64,000 bases of DNA from Moanibacter sp964542645 (GTDB lineage: Bacteria; Verrucomicrobiota; Verrucomicrobiia; Opitutales; UBA2987). Position numbers and translations under genes: made by a program. The DNA is taken from contig CAZIUG010000007.1 of assembly GCA_964542645.1 (NCBI GenBank), forward strand, positions 372,001-436,000, in the 5' to 3' direction. Positions 53,082 through 62,579 of the stretch are shown here, in pieces (positions within the stretch are counted from its first letter, which is position 1; every line of letters starts with the position of its first letter). The notes under the pieces are model-generated. The model did not search any database, had not been told where the DNA came from, and was given only the letters and a program-made list of their open reading frames with translations.

Positions 53082-53435
53082 CGTTCTAAGCCCCATAAAA
53101 ATGTGCTTTCCCCTTATAAACGATCATTTTCAGTGCACCCTCGGCGAACAGAATGCCTGTGCGTTGCATTGCGTGCTGAGAAACATAAAAAGTTCTTGGG
53201 CTGGATTTTTGGGTCATGTTGTAGCACGAACATACACAGAGTTTTCCATCACTGGATAAATATGTTTCCCAGAAATCTGCCGGAGATTTGCTTTGACGCT
53301 ATCGATACCCCCAATGTCTCCCACGTTTTTCATCAAAATCGTCTATGGCCTCTTAGGCGGCAACAGCTCTCAAGTTGCAGCTCTAAGTTGGTTGCGCCGG
53401 GCCCACTCTGCTGCTGCCACATGACCTAATCCAAC
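53082..53435. other. 354-bp intergenic region upstream of gmk
   Basis: No recognised gene or RNA. A 36-codon frame from ATG 53314 to TGA 53424 (ends ...LSWLRRAHSAAAT) lies 11 bases before gmk; it has coding-like composition but no ribosome site, so I do not call it a gene. The region may contain the gmk promoter or leader. Confidence 0.35.
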
Positions 53436-54029
53436 GTGAAGCGATCTCTGCTCATTTTAGTTTCAGGACCGGCAGGAAGCGGAAAAACCACTCTCTGCGA
53501 ACGTCTTACAAAGGAATTCACCCCTCAGGTGAAACAGGTCGTAACGGCTACTACGCGTCGCCCTAGAAACGGTGAACGTGAAGGAATTGAGTATATCTTT
53601 CTCGATCGAAAAAGATTTGAGGCAAAAGTTGAAGCTGGGGAATTCTACGAACACGCCAAGGTCCACGCACATAGCTACGGCACCTTGAAGACTGAGATTG
53701 AAGAAAGCCTTTCTTCTGGGGTTGATCTTCTCCTCAATATCGATGTCCAAGGCGCTGCTACCTATCGTAGCGCTGCCAAGAATGATTCCGTTCTCGCAGA
53801 CCGATTAGTTTCAGTTTTTGTCCGCCTTGAAAACCTCACCCAGGCCAAAGACCGCCTAATGGAAAGAGGAGACAGCTCCTCCGAAATCGCCTTCCGCCTA
53901 CAAACAGCAGAAATTGAACTCCAAGCGTGGCCCCACTTCGACCACTCTTTCATCAGCGGGAGCAAGGAAGAAGATTATCAGAGGTTCAGAAATATCTACC
54001 TGAGTGAAAAAGCGAGAACCCTCGGGTAG
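53436..54029 (+). CDS. gmk: Guanylate kinase
   Basis: 197 residues; phosphorylates GMP to GDP. P-loop VSGPAGSGKTTLCERL, then TTRRPRNGEREGIEYIFLDRKRFEAKVEAGEFYEHAKVHAHSYGTLK (GMP-binding) and LNIDVQGAATYR. The start is GTG 53436: an ATG 15 bases earlier is followed at once by a stop. Its stop faces gnd convergently. Confidence 0.94.
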   Translation: MKRSLLILVSGPAGSGKTTLCERLTKEFTPQVKQVVTATTRRPRNGEREGIEYIFLDRKRFEAKVEAGEFYEHAKVHAHSYGTLKTEIEESLSSGVDLLLNIDVQGAATYRSAAKNDSVLADRLVSVFVRLENLTQAKDRLMERGDSSSEIAFRLQTAEIELQAWPHFDHSFISGSKEEDYQRFRNIYLSEKARTLG

Positions 54030-54144
54030 AAAACCATTCTATCGAATTTGGATCGCAAGCATCACGTAATCTTGGGTATCCTCTCCGAGCCCGGAGCATT
54101 TGATTATTGTTCAAATTCAAAATTGGAAGAATCAGTCTTTACAG

Positions 54145-55620
54145 CTAAGCTTTGTGCTGCGGTCGCTTGGGATCAAACCAGTCAATATGGTAGAATTTGT
54201 TTCGCAGCTGGTCAGTGCGTTCGTAGGTATGGGCTCCAAAATAGTCCCTCTGAGCCTGTAGTAGATTCTGAGGTAGGCGAAAAGCCCGATACCCGTCGTA
54301 GTAGGCCAAGGCGGATGAAAGCGTTGGGATAGCAGCCCCATGTTGTACCGCTGTGGCAACAACTTTCCGCCAATTTTTCTGTGCGTTGTCCACAGCGTCT
54401 TTAAAATAAGGGTCGAGAAGGAGATTGGCTAATTTTGGGTTGCGATCGAAGGCCTCTGTGATCTTTTGCAAAAAAGCTGCCCGAATAATGCACCCGCCCC
54501 TCCAAATCTGGGCTATTTCACCAAATTTCAGCTGCCAGTCGTATTCATTCTGTGCTTCTCGCATCAGTTGAAACCCCTGAGCATAGGAGCAGATCTTCGA
54601 GCAATAAAGAGCATCATGAATAGACGATATGAAGTTTTTGGAGTCACCTCCAAAGTCTAAAACCGGCCCCTTAAGGACTTTACTAGCAGTAACCCGTTCG
54701 GATTTAATCGCGCTCATGTAGCGGGCAAAAACCGCCTCAGCAATTGTTGGAGCGCAGATTCCCATATCAAGAGCGTTAATACTGGTCCATTTCCCGGTCC
54801 CCTTTTGGCCAGCAGTGTCGAGGACTATGTCAACAAATGATGCGCCCGTATCCGGATCTTTTTGTTTTAGGATGTCCGCGGTTATCTGGATAAGGAAAGA
54901 ATCAAGGACGCCATTATTCCACTGTGAGAAAACTTCTCCAATTTCTGTAGGGGCCATATGGAGTAGAGTACGCATTAAGTCGTAGGCTTCACAAATCATC
55001 TGCATGTCGCCGTACTCGATCCCGTTGTGAATCATCTTCACATAATGCCCAGCCCCGTTCTCGCCGATGTAAGCTGTGCAGGGAAACCCTCCTTCTGCCG
55101 GTTTTCTCGACTCCGGATCCACCTTAGCCGCGATAAGCTTCCACACCGGTTCCAATTCCCGACAAGTCTCAAGCTTTCCTCCCGGCATAAGTGAAGGCCC
55201 GTAGCGGGCGCCTTCTTCTCCCCCAGATACCCCTAACCCGATATAGCGGAATCCTTTCTCGGCCAAATCTTCCTCCCGGCGGATCGTATCAATCCAATTC
55301 GAATTTCCGCCATCGATGATTATGTCATCTTGGTTCAAGAGCGGAATCAAAGCATTAATTACAGCATCAATCCCTGGACCTGCCCGTACCAAAATAATGA
55401 TTTTTCGGGGCATCGAAAGTGAATCTACAAATCTCTCCAACGTTAACTCACCAACCAAACCTCCAGGTGTGTTGGGATTGGCCGCAAGGAACTTTTTTGT
55501 TTTGGAAAGGGTGCGATTATAAACGGATATTTGAAACCCGTGATCCGCTATGTTGAGAGCGAGATTCTGTCCCATCAAAGCCAAACCTATAAGGCCTATG
55601 TCTGACTTCTCTTTAGTCAT
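54145..55620 (-). CDS. gnd: 6-phosphogluconate dehydrogenase, decarboxylating
   Basis: 491 residues; oxidises 6-phosphogluconate to ribulose-5-phosphate, yielding NADPH in the pentose phosphate pathway. N-terminal GLIGLALMGQNLALNIADHGF (NADP site), IIDGGNSNWIDT, GLGVSGGEEGARYGPSLMPGG, the active-site AGHYVKMIHNGIEYGDMQ and C-terminal AQRDYFGAHTYER are present. ATG 55620 has AAGGAAG just upstream; the frame extends ten codons further without such a site. Confidence 0.96.
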   Translation of the reverse strand: MTKEKSDIGLIGLALMGQNLALNIADHGFQISVYNRTLSKTKKFLAANPNTPGGLVGELTLERFVDSLSMPRKIIILVRAGPGIDAVINALIPLLNQDDIIIDGGNSNWIDTIRREEDLAEKGFRYIGLGVSGGEEGARYGPSLMPGGKLETCRELEPVWKLIAAKVDPESRKPAEGGFPCTAYIGENGAGHYVKMIHNGIEYGDMQMICEAYDLMRTLLHMAPTEIGEVFSQWNNGVLDSFLIQITADILKQKDPDTGASFVDIVLDTAGQKGTGKWTSINALDMGICAPTIAEAVFARYMSAIKSERVTASKVLKGPVLDFGGDSKNFISSIHDALYCSKICSYAQGFQLMREAQNEYDWQLKFGEIAQIWRGGCIIRAAFLQKITEAFDRNPKLANLLLDPYFKDAVDNAQKNWRKVVATAVQHGAAIPTLSSALAYYDGYRAFRLPQNLLQAQRDYFGAHTYERTDQLRNKFYHIDWFDPKRPQHKA

Positions 55621-55867
55621 TTCTTCCTTTTTCCGATGAATTATTACCACAATTGCATTTCCCGAAGGGCCACTCCCCCACGCTAAGCTCGGATGAAAAA
55701 GCTAAGCGGCTCATTTAGCAATGATAGATCTGTTTGGAACAGCTTCAGAGCCGAATCCTCCTTCTCAAACCAACCCTGTTTTTTCAGGATCCTTTATATG
55801 CGGATTTGGAGGAAGGCCTTCGGAGAAACTGCGTTTGCGCTGTGAGAATCAAGCCCCCAAATCGGGA

Positions 55868-56326
55868 CTACTGAGAAGGCTGCGAGTCGGGAACGCTTGT
55901 ACTGGCCGGAGAGCTGCCTACCCAACCACTATCACCGCTCTGGTAATGTTCTTTTTTCCAGATTGGGACTCGTTTTTTGACTTCATCGATTATGTAGCGG
56001 CAAGCTAAAAAAGCGTTGTCCCTGTGAACCGCAGTAACCCCTACCCACACAGCCATTTCGCCAAGATTCAGGTGCCCCACGCGGTGAAAACACCTTGCTC
56101 CTCGGACACCGAATTTCCCGGCAACCTCTGATAGAATACGACTTCCCTCTTTCTCGGCAAGCTCCGCGTAGACTTCATATTCGAGCGAGATGACCTCATG
56201 CCCTTCATTACAGTCTCGCACCCATCCTTCGAATGATACATACCCACCTGCTTTTTCATCGGCAAGAGGCCCTCGCAGATCGAGAGCCTCAAGCGGTGAG
56301 GTTGAAATTTTGAAAAGAGGATTCAT
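55868..56326 (-). CDS. moaE: Molybdopterin synthase catalytic subunit MoaE
   Basis: 152 residues; the large subunit that, with thiocarboxylated MoaD, inserts the dithiolene sulfurs into precursor Z. Motifs: GGYVSFEGWVRDCNEGHEVISLEYEVYAELAEKEG, CFHRVGHLNLGEMAVWVGVTAVHRDNAFLACRYIIDEVKKRVPIWKKE (with active-site lysines). The C-terminal ~20 residues (GWVGSSPASTS...) are a polar tail. Last gene of a minus-strand moeA-moaC-mobA-moaD-moaE run. Confidence 0.93.
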   Translation of the reverse strand: MNPLFKISTSPLEALDLRGPLADEKAGGYVSFEGWVRDCNEGHEVISLEYEVYAELAEKEGSRILSEVAGKFGVRGARCFHRVGHLNLGEMAVWVGVTAVHRDNAFLACRYIIDEVKKRVPIWKKEHYQSGDSGWVGSSPASTSVPDSQPSQ

Positions 56327-56399
56327 TAGCTAAAAATTTTTGCGCCCTTCCCTTAGACTGTTTTGTGCAGATCATTTTCTAACTCGTAGCCAATTGGAT

Positions 56400-56738
56400 T
56401 TAACCAAGTTTCTGTTTGGATCTTTCTAATCTCGATAGCTTTCCGCTTATATTGCTAACCGCCAAGCCCTTCCGGGGCTCGATCGCTCCACCTGCCACCG
56501 GTGGAATGAAGACGATCTCATCACCGTCCTTCAAAGATGCATTTAGTTCTGTAAATTCTCCATTCACTGCAACTTTCAGATCGTCTGCTTCGAGACCTAA
56601 CTCATACTCTTTTTTTAGTTCCGCAAAAAGATCCCTAAGAGTGACCGCACTTGTTATTCTCGATTCGTAGCTTATTCCCCTCTGTTCTCTTAACAGAGCA
56701 AAATATTGTAACCTAACCTTCTTTTTCCGGTCGCCCAT
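56400..56738 (-). CDS. moaD: MoaD-like sulfur carrier with C-terminal extension
   Basis: 112 residues with a ubiquitin-like MoaD fold: VRLQYFALLREQRGISYESRITSAVTLRDLFAELKKEY, VAVNGEFTELNASLKDGDEIVFIPPVAGG. The conserved Gly-Gly that must be C-terminal for thiocarboxylation is at 83-84, but 28 residues follow (AIEPRKG ... RSKQKLG). It would need proteolytic trimming, or the annotation masks a base error or readthrough. Context between mobA (3 bases) and moaE supports the MoaD call. Confidence 0.85.
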   Translation of the reverse strand: MGDRKKKVRLQYFALLREQRGISYESRITSAVTLRDLFAELKKEYELGLEADDLKVAVNGEFTELNASLKDGDEIVFIPPVAGGAIEPRKGLAVSNISGKLSRLERSKQKLG

Positions 56739-56741
56739 TCG

Positions 56742-57371
56742 TCAGCACCTATAAGAATATCTCTCCATCTTTTCGAGAATTTTCCTGTAGGCTTTCAGTG
56801 TGTTAACATTCTCGAGAACATGGAATTGAGGAAGATCCAAAAGATGGACATCTGATTCAATGAGAATTCGCCGGGGACTCAAGATGCCCTTCTCCTTCCA
56901 GAATTTGTACAAAATTGCTTCAGAGTGAACCTCGTAGATTGTGCATAGCGGCTCAGGAAAACCGTCTCGCGGGTTTCGAAATGCCGTGAAGGGCTTTCGT
57001 AAATCCCTATTTGCGACAAGATACTCTAGGGTCGAAGAATCGAGAAAAGGAAGATCTATTGCTACCACTAACCAACTCTTTCCCTGGACAGAATTCATTG
57101 CTGAAAGAAGGCCACCGAGTGGACCAATATCGCCAAATTGATCTCGAATTACTCTAACACCATATCTATTTGCTTCTCTCGGGACGGCTTGATCTTCACG
57201 GAGAGCAACAATCCCCATCGAGCAGGACCCTCCAACCAAATCGAGCGTCCTTTTCATTTGCGTCTGCCCTGTATAGACCATTTCTGCTTTGTCTCGTCCC
57301 ATTCTTTGGCTACGCCCACCGGCCAAAACGAGTCCGGCTAGATCGTTATCAGACTTAGTGATTCCGGTCAT
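56742..57371 (-). CDS. mobA: Molybdenum cofactor guanylyltransferase MobA
   Basis: 209 residues; transfers GMP to molybdopterin, forming the guanine dinucleotide cofactor of DMSO-reductase-type enzymes. Nucleotidyltransferase signature LVLAGGRSQRMGRDKAEM, GPLGGLLSAM, LVVAIDLPFLDSSTLEYL and PLCTIYEVHSEAIL are visible. Length is normal. Part of the Moco run, between moaC and moaD. Confidence 0.9.
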   Translation of the reverse strand: MTGITKSDNDLAGLVLAGGRSQRMGRDKAEMVYTGQTQMKRTLDLVGGSCSMGIVALREDQAVPREANRYGVRVIRDQFGDIGPLGGLLSAMNSVQGKSWLVVAIDLPFLDSSTLEYLVANRDLRKPFTAFRNPRDGFPEPLCTIYEVHSEAILYKFWKEKGILSPRRILIESDVHLLDLPQFHVLENVNTLKAYRKILEKMERYSYRC

Positions 57372-57379
57372 TAATACGT

Positions 57380-57871
57380 CTAGCTCTTCGCCACATCTTC
57401 TACATTGAAGTCACGCTTACCGCCGGTTTTCTCCATTAGACGGACGGATTCAATGACAATCTCATGAGAGAGGGATTTGCACATGTCGTAAACAGTAAGA
57501 GCGGCCACCGAGGCGCCAGTTAACGCTTCCATCTCGACCCCAGTTTTATGAGTCGCCTGCACCTTACATTCGATGACTACTCTATTTTCTTTACCCACAT
57601 TGACCTCGATTTTACAATCTTCGAGTGGAACGGGGTGACAGAGAGGGACGAGCTCATGAGTCCTCTTTGCAGCCATTACGCCTGCCAAGACAGCGGTTTG
57701 AAAAACCGGACCTTTTTTACTCCTCATTTCACTGCCTTCGATTTGTGCCATTATCTCGTCTGTCACCCTCAACTGGGCTTGAGCCCGGGCTCGTCTCAAA
57801 GTTATACTTTTATCGCTCACTCCCACCATTTCAGGTAGGTTTTCTCGGTTGATATGGGATAGTTTGGCCAT
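57380..57871 (-). CDS. moaC: Cyclic pyranopterin monophosphate synthase MoaC
   Basis: 163 residues from ATG 57871 (MAKLSHINREN), close to E. coli MoaC (161). It converts the MoaA product to cPMP. Motifs: MVGVSDKSITLRRARAQA, GPVFQTAVLAGVMAAKRTHELVPLCHPVPL (active-site His), GVEMEALTGASVAALTVYDMCKSLS and the C-terminal LMEKTGGKRDF. An in-frame GTG at 57895 would overlap moeA. Confidence 0.96.
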   Translation of the reverse strand: MAKLSHINRENLPEMVGVSDKSITLRRARAQAQLRVTDEIMAQIEGSEMRSKKGPVFQTAVLAGVMAAKRTHELVPLCHPVPLEDCKIEVNVGKENRVVIECKVQATHKTGVEMEALTGASVAALTVYDMCKSLSHEIVIESVRLMEKTGGKRDFNVEDVAKS

Positions 57872-57885
57872 GTGTTTATATATAA

Positions 57886-59091
57886 TCAACTCCACGAGAA
57901 AAATTGCGCGCTGGAACCTTCAGAAAACCGCGTTCCCTTTTCTTCTGGGAGCTCAACAAACCCATCGGTGGGAATGATGGAAGCAAAGTCGCCTGAATTG
58001 TTCGCCGGATGTGGTTGTGCCCTCAAAATACCGTTTTCTTCCGATTCAACCCTCACGGGTAGAAAAAACGTCAGTGGCGTTCGAACGAGAAAATCTTTGG
58101 CCAAAACCGCCCACAATTCCTTGGGTTGATCCATTCCAAGCATCTTCTGCAACGCTGGCACAACGTATCGATGGAAGCAGATGAGGGTCGAAAGCGGGTT
58201 TCCTGGGAGGGCAAAAATCCTTTGTTCGCTTTCCCCCTGACCGTACCAAAACGGTTTTCCCGGACGTTGCCGTACACCATGGAAGTGCTTTCTTACGCCC
58301 AGTTTTTCGAGGACTGTTGGGATATAGTCGAATTTCCCTTTCGAAATTCCACCACTCAGCAATATAACATCAGCCCGACGAAGGATAGCTGCCAGTGTTT
58401 CTTCAATCAAAACGGGATCATCTTTTATATGCAGATTTTCTATCTCGTGGAAGCCCAATCCCTGCAGCGCTGCCTCAAGGGCGTAGTTATTGGAACGGCG
58501 AATTTGAAACGGCTGGACCTTTTCGTCCACTTCCACCAATTCATCTCCAGTAGAAACGATGATCAACCGAGGCTCGCGAGTAACCAACAGGGACGTCTTA
58601 CCGCAGGAAGCTGAAACGGCAATCTCCCTTGAGGTCAACCGTACGCCAGAGTCTATCAGATAATCGCCCTTGATAAAGTCTGACCCTTGCTGATGAATAT
58701 TAAGGTTCGGACGCGGATTGAAATTCTCTTTGACAGATGCTTTCCCACTCGCGATTTCCACATCCTCATACGGAACCACGCAATCACAGCCCTCTGCCAT
58801 AACCGCCCCGGTCATAATCTCGATGCAGTTATTTTTATCTTCGAGTCTGACCGGATCCATTCCGGCTCCCTGAACTCCATTGATTCTGAATACCCGAATT
58901 CCTTCGATCCACGCCTGATAAGAGATCGCAATACCGTCCATCATAACCCGATCGAATGGAGGTAGGTCTCTATCGGCTGCTATAGGGCGACGTAGCACTC
59001 GACCCACCGCGTCCTGCAATGAAACTTCCTCTATCGGCAAGAGAGCCGCATTTTCCTCGATAATCTGAACTGCTTCCCGACTTGATAACAT
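57886..59091 (-). CDS. moeA: Molybdopterin molybdenumtransferase MoeA
   Basis: 401 residues from ATG 59091. It inserts molybdate into adenylated molybdopterin. Visible: REAVQIIEENAALLP, RPIAADRDLPPFDRVMMDGIAI, CIEIMTGAVMAEGCDCVVPYEDV, LIIVSTGDELV, VILLSGGISKGKFDYIPTVL and FALPGNPLSTLICFHRYVVPAL. First gene of the minus-strand Moco run, ending 14 bases before moaC, and divergent from moaA. Confidence 0.94.
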   Translation of the reverse strand: MLSSREAVQIIEENAALLPIEEVSLQDAVGRVLRRPIAADRDLPPFDRVMMDGIAISYQAWIEGIRVFRINGVQGAGMDPVRLEDKNNCIEIMTGAVMAEGCDCVVPYEDVEIASGKASVKENFNPRPNLNIHQQGSDFIKGDYLIDSGVRLTSREIAVSASCGKTSLLVTREPRLIIVSTGDELVEVDEKVQPFQIRRSNNYALEAALQGLGFHEIENLHIKDDPVLIEETLAAILRRADVILLSGGISKGKFDYIPTVLEKLGVRKHFHGVRQRPGKPFWYGQGESEQRIFALPGNPLSTLICFHRYVVPALQKMLGMDQPKELWAVLAKDFLVRTPLTFFLPVRVESEENGILRAQPHPANNSGDFASIIPTDGFVELPEEKGTRFSEGSSAQFFSWS

Positions 59092-59097
59092 AGGCAA

Positions 59098-59248
59098 GAA
59101 TAAACCAGAGAATCAGCCAAAGGATCGGTTGAATCAACTCCAAAGGTAGGACGATTAGGCTGGTCGATTCTAGAGGAAAAGATATCAGTGTCCTTACAGG
59201 ACGAAATTAGCGATCCGGGTCCTGCACCAAAATAAGGAAATTAGGCTA
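59098..59248. promoter_or_regulatory. Divergent moeA/moaA intergenic region
   Basis: About 150 bp separates the two divergent Moco transcription units and should hold promoters for both. I could not recognise a Moco riboswitch fold or a clear ModE-type palindrome. Confidence 0.35.
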
Positions 59249-60292
59249 TTGATCGCAGCTGCCAATAGAAATCCGATGAAAAGACCAGTAGACACCATGG
59301 GAAGATCTTTGAGAGATCTTCGAATTTCTGTGATAGACCAATGTAATTTTAGGTGTGGATATTGCATGCCTTCCGAGGTTTTTGGCCCAGATTATGCCTT
59401 TCTAAAAGGCGAGCAATTGCTGACTTTTGAAGAAATTTATCGCCTGGCTGAGCTTTTCTCAACGACCGGAGTCCACAAACTTCGCTTAACCGGCGGCGAA
59501 CCTCTTCTTCGACGGGATCTTGCTAGACTCGTTGAAATGCTATCTGAGATTGAGGGTATCGATGACATCGCTCTGACCACAAACGGGATTCTCCTTCTTC
59601 GCTATGCCGAACTTCTCCAAAGTGCCGGTCTCGATCGCGTGACCGTTAGTCTGGACGCTTTGGATGACTCGCTATTTCAGAAAATGAATGACCGTAACGT
59701 GCCGGTTCGCGGAGTGCTCGACGGGATCGAAGCGGCGGCGGATGCCGGAATACCTGTGAAGATTAACATGGTCGTTCAAAAAGGTGTGAATGACAGTGAG
59801 ATTTTACCGATGGCTCGTTTCTTCAGAGAGAAGGGCCACATTCTTCGCTTCATCGAGTACATGGATGTTGGCAACCACATTGGCTGGAGCATGGATCAGG
59901 TTTATCCTTCGAAACAAATAGTGGAAGAAATCAACAAAGAGAGTCCACTCGAACCCTTAGGCGCAAACTATCCAGGGGAAGTAGCCAAGCGATATCGCTA
60001 CCTCCAAGGTGGCGGCGAGATTGGCCTTATTTCCTCGGTAACCCAACCCTTTTGCAAAGCTTGTTCTCGGGCTCGGCTTTCGGCCGACGGCATGCTGTAC
60101 ACCTGCTTATTTGCCAACTCAGGCTGGGATCTAAAAGAGATGCTTAGAGGAGGGGAAACAGACGAATTGATACTGAAAACTCTTCGTGAGATTTGGTCGA
60201 ATCGTCGTGATCGATACTCAGATCAACGTACCCAGATTCTTAAGCAGCACCTTCATCGCCTAAAGGTAGAGATGTCTTACATTGGAGGTTGA
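59249..60292 (+). CDS. moaA: GTP 3',8-cyclase MoaA
   Basis: 347 residues, radical SAM enzyme that starts molybdenum-cofactor synthesis from GTP. N-terminal cluster CNFRCGYCMP, LRLTGGEPLLRRDL, ALTTNGILL, KINMVVQKGVNDSEI, FIEYMDVG, and C-terminal cluster CKACSRARLSADGMLYTCLF. It ends in the conserved Gly-Gly (MSYIGG). The start is TTG 59249, which has AAGGA about 10 bases upstream; ATG 59276 is an alternative without such a site. Confidence 0.95.
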   Translation: MIAAANRNPMKRPVDTMGRSLRDLRISVIDQCNFRCGYCMPSEVFGPDYAFLKGEQLLTFEEIYRLAELFSTTGVHKLRLTGGEPLLRRDLARLVEMLSEIEGIDDIALTTNGILLLRYAELLQSAGLDRVTVSLDALDDSLFQKMNDRNVPVRGVLDGIEAAADAGIPVKINMVVQKGVNDSEILPMARFFREKGHILRFIEYMDVGNHIGWSMDQVYPSKQIVEEINKESPLEPLGANYPGEVAKRYRYLQGGGEIGLISSVTQPFCKACSRARLSADGMLYTCLFANSGWDLKEMLRGGETDELILKTLREIWSNRRDRYSDQRTQILKQHLHRLKVEMSYIGG

Positions 60293-60506
60293 TCCTAACC
60301 GGCCGGATACAGCACTATAATGAGTGTGTTACATCGGTCTTGGAAGTAAGCAATCAGATCTTCAAACTTTCTTCTTCCCCGAAAAACCTTTCCCTATCGA
60401 GCACAACGAAAAAGGAGAAATTGGTTCAATAGATAACGCTTAAAGGCAAATCAATCTCCAGCGGTTTGCTACGATTTTCTTAAAGCTGTACCTCGGCAAG
60501 TCTGGT

Positions 60507-61403
60507 TTACCCGGGCAAAGTCCACCCGAAGTAATTCAAGAACCAGAGCTCTTTCCAGAATCGATATCTCCCTTCCCATGTAATGCGTCCATACTCCTCA
60601 TGTTGATGTCGGGGAACGAGAATGCCTAGCTGAGTGTTGGTACTTTCAATGATCTGTTGCTGCTTATTGAGGTCATCGAGCGGATCATCTTCCCAGCACT
60701 CACGCTCAACGCCAAATGTTTCAAGTCGATCAAGATGTTTTTTCAGAAGAGAACGCAGAGACCGTGTCCATGGGTTTCTTTCTAGTTCCCAGTTTTCCGG
60801 AAAAAATCCTCCAAAGGGTAGATAGAGATTGTCGGTTATAAGGCGAATACCACTCTTCAATCTCGAACTGATGCTGTAACAAACGGATACCTTCCCGGTT
60901 CGGTGAGGCAGAAAATAGATCTGTATTCTGACCGTACCTTCTTCGTTTTGGTAAATGGAGCTTCTCAGGACATATTCCTCACTGTATGCGGCTCTCGCGG
61001 CCTCGATTCGGACAAATCCTTTCTCGCGGATCCATTCTCGCAGCCCAATATACTTTCTTGAAGAAGGCCACTCATCGCCAGAGTCATTGCTTTCGTACCT
61101 TGGGAAAAGCGGGATATCCCCTCGGCTCATAGCCGCAATCGCAACCCAATTATAAAGTGTTTCAAGAAGAAACCAGAGTAGGAAGCAAAAAATTGATAGC
61201 ACCCCAAATGGCCGTAAGCTCCACTCTAGGGAAACAATTAGGTAAGGGACTCCCATTGAGACTGCAATCCACCGAAACCATCGGCTGAAGATTGCAATAA
61301 TAGGGGAGGCGGACAATCGATCGAGGTAGATTGTTAAAAAGACGATTAGACCTAAGAGCACAAAGTTTTGCACGAATAATAAAGAAGCCGTATCCACCAC
61401 CAA
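60507..61403 (-). CDS. Hypothetical membrane protein
   Basis: 298 residues. Three or four N-terminal membrane helices (about 8-26, 45-60, 66-92) precede a ~190-residue soluble domain with an N-part KYIGLREWIREKGFVRIEAARAAYSEEYVLRSSIYQNEEGTVRIQIYFLP and C-part LRSLLKKHLDRLETFGVE ... RYRFWKELWFLNYFGW. No family recognised. It is 22 bases downstream of dnaN on the same strand. Confidence 0.75.
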   Translation of the reverse strand: MVVDTASLLFVQNFVLLGLIVFLTIYLDRLSASPIIAIFSRWFRWIAVSMGVPYLIVSLEWSLRPFGVLSIFCFLLWFLLETLYNWVAIAAMSRGDIPLFPRYESNDSGDEWPSSRKYIGLREWIREKGFVRIEAARAAYSEEYVLRSSIYQNEEGTVRIQIYFLPHRTGKVSVCYSISSRLKSGIRLITDNLYLPFGGFFPENWELERNPWTRSLRSLLKKHLDRLETFGVERECWEDDPLDDLNKQQQIIESTNTQLGILVPRHQHEEYGRITWEGRYRFWKELWFLNYFGWTLPG

Positions 61404-61425
61404 TGGCTTCCGCTTTTCTCAATAC

Positions 61426-62556
61426 CTAGTTCAGTCGAACTGGCATGATCACGCAAAGGAAACTGTCTGCGGTACGAAACACCCCTGGACTCAACTCATC
61501 CTTAAATTCAAAAATCAGCTCATCCCTCGTCTGTGCACGAAGAGGATGCATAAGAAACTCTGGATTGAACGCAACTGCTACGTCCGGTCCCTCATATTGA
61601 ACAGCAATTGATTCATGTGAGTCCCCGTACTCGCTGCTGGATGCGGTAATTTCCATCAAGCTGTCACTCACCTTTATTTTGATGGAATTGCTTTTGTCGC
61701 TCGTAACTAAGGCTGCTCGTTTTACACAGTCTAGCATCAATTCTCTTTCCACTTTGATGCGTCTTTCAGTCTCTCGGGGAATAACTTGATGGTAATTGGG
61801 ATAACTACCTTCGACAACCTTTGAAACAAGATAAATGCTTCCAATGATACCATTTGTTTCATCCTTGCTCTGAGTACCTAGTTCAAAAGCAACCTGTCGG
61901 TCATTAAAGGATATCTTAACGACCTCCCCTTGGCCCACTAGACGTTCTACCTCGGCCACGGTCCTAGCTGGCAGAATTAAATGTCCTGCATTATCTTCAT
62001 TCACTGCAATTTTACTATGGACAAGAGCCAGCCGACGCCCATCAGTTGCAGCAAGGGTTAGTTTTTCATCCGCGAAGTCGAAATAAACTCCGTTCATAAT
62101 AAAGCGCGACTCGTCCGTACTCTGTGCGTAAGATACACTTCTTAGCATGTACGCTAGAGTTTCCTGGCTAAGCTCGAAAACATGGTCGTCACTAAAAGTC
62201 GGTAATGCGGGAAATTCGTCTGCTCCAATACCCGTCATAAGAAATTGCGAACCCCCTGAAGTGATCTTTATGTGATGCCCAGCGGACGACTCTATCTCGA
62301 CATCTAGATTGGGTAGTTCTCGAATGATGGTTGCTAATTTTCTAACCGGGAGAGTGATTCCTCCACTTTCTGTAATCTCAGCTGCAATCCGACAGCGGAT
62401 TCCCAAGTCGAGATTCGTCGTTGTAAGGCCTATAGAGTCTCCTTCCGCTTCGATAAGCACATTGTTTAGAATCGGCATGCTGATCTTTGTGCCCACCACA
62501 TTGATCACCTGCTGGAGTCCGCTTGTAAAATGGTCTCGGTTAATTTTGAATTTCAT
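61426..62556 (-). CDS. dnaN: DNA polymerase III beta sliding clamp
   Basis: 376 residues; ring-shaped processivity factor. Family segments: MKFKINRDHFTSGLQQVINVVGTKISMPILNNVLIEA, VRKLATIIRELP, FLMTGIGADEFPALP, FIMNGVYFDFADEKLTLAATDGRRLALV, SYPNYHQVIPRE, and the C-terminal DSFLCVIMPVRLN. dnaA and recF are not beside it in the window. Confidence 0.97.
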   Translation of the reverse strand: MKFKINRDHFTSGLQQVINVVGTKISMPILNNVLIEAEGDSIGLTTTNLDLGIRCRIAAEITESGGITLPVRKLATIIRELPNLDVEIESSAGHHIKITSGGSQFLMTGIGADEFPALPTFSDDHVFELSQETLAYMLRSVSYAQSTDESRFIMNGVYFDFADEKLTLAATDGRRLALVHSKIAVNEDNAGHLILPARTVAEVERLVGQGEVVKISFNDRQVAFELGTQSKDETNGIIGSIYLVSKVVEGSYPNYHQVIPRETERRIKVERELMLDCVKRAALVTSDKSNSIKIKVSDSLMEITASSSEYGDSHESIAVQYEGPDVAVAFNPEFLMHPLRAQTRDELIFEFKDELSPGVFRTADSFLCVIMPVRLN

Positions 62557-62579
62557 TTCTCCTGGTTAGTAAGAGGGAT

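Noticed and set aside
56400..56490. Frameshift creating the MoaD extension
   Set aside because: Neither alternative frame gives a protein ending directly at the conserved Gly-Gly, so a single indel is not obviously the cause.
59098..59248. Possible Moco riboswitch upstream of moaA/moeA
   Set aside because: I could not recognise the conserved Moco RNA helices or loops by eye; a covariance-model search would be decisive.
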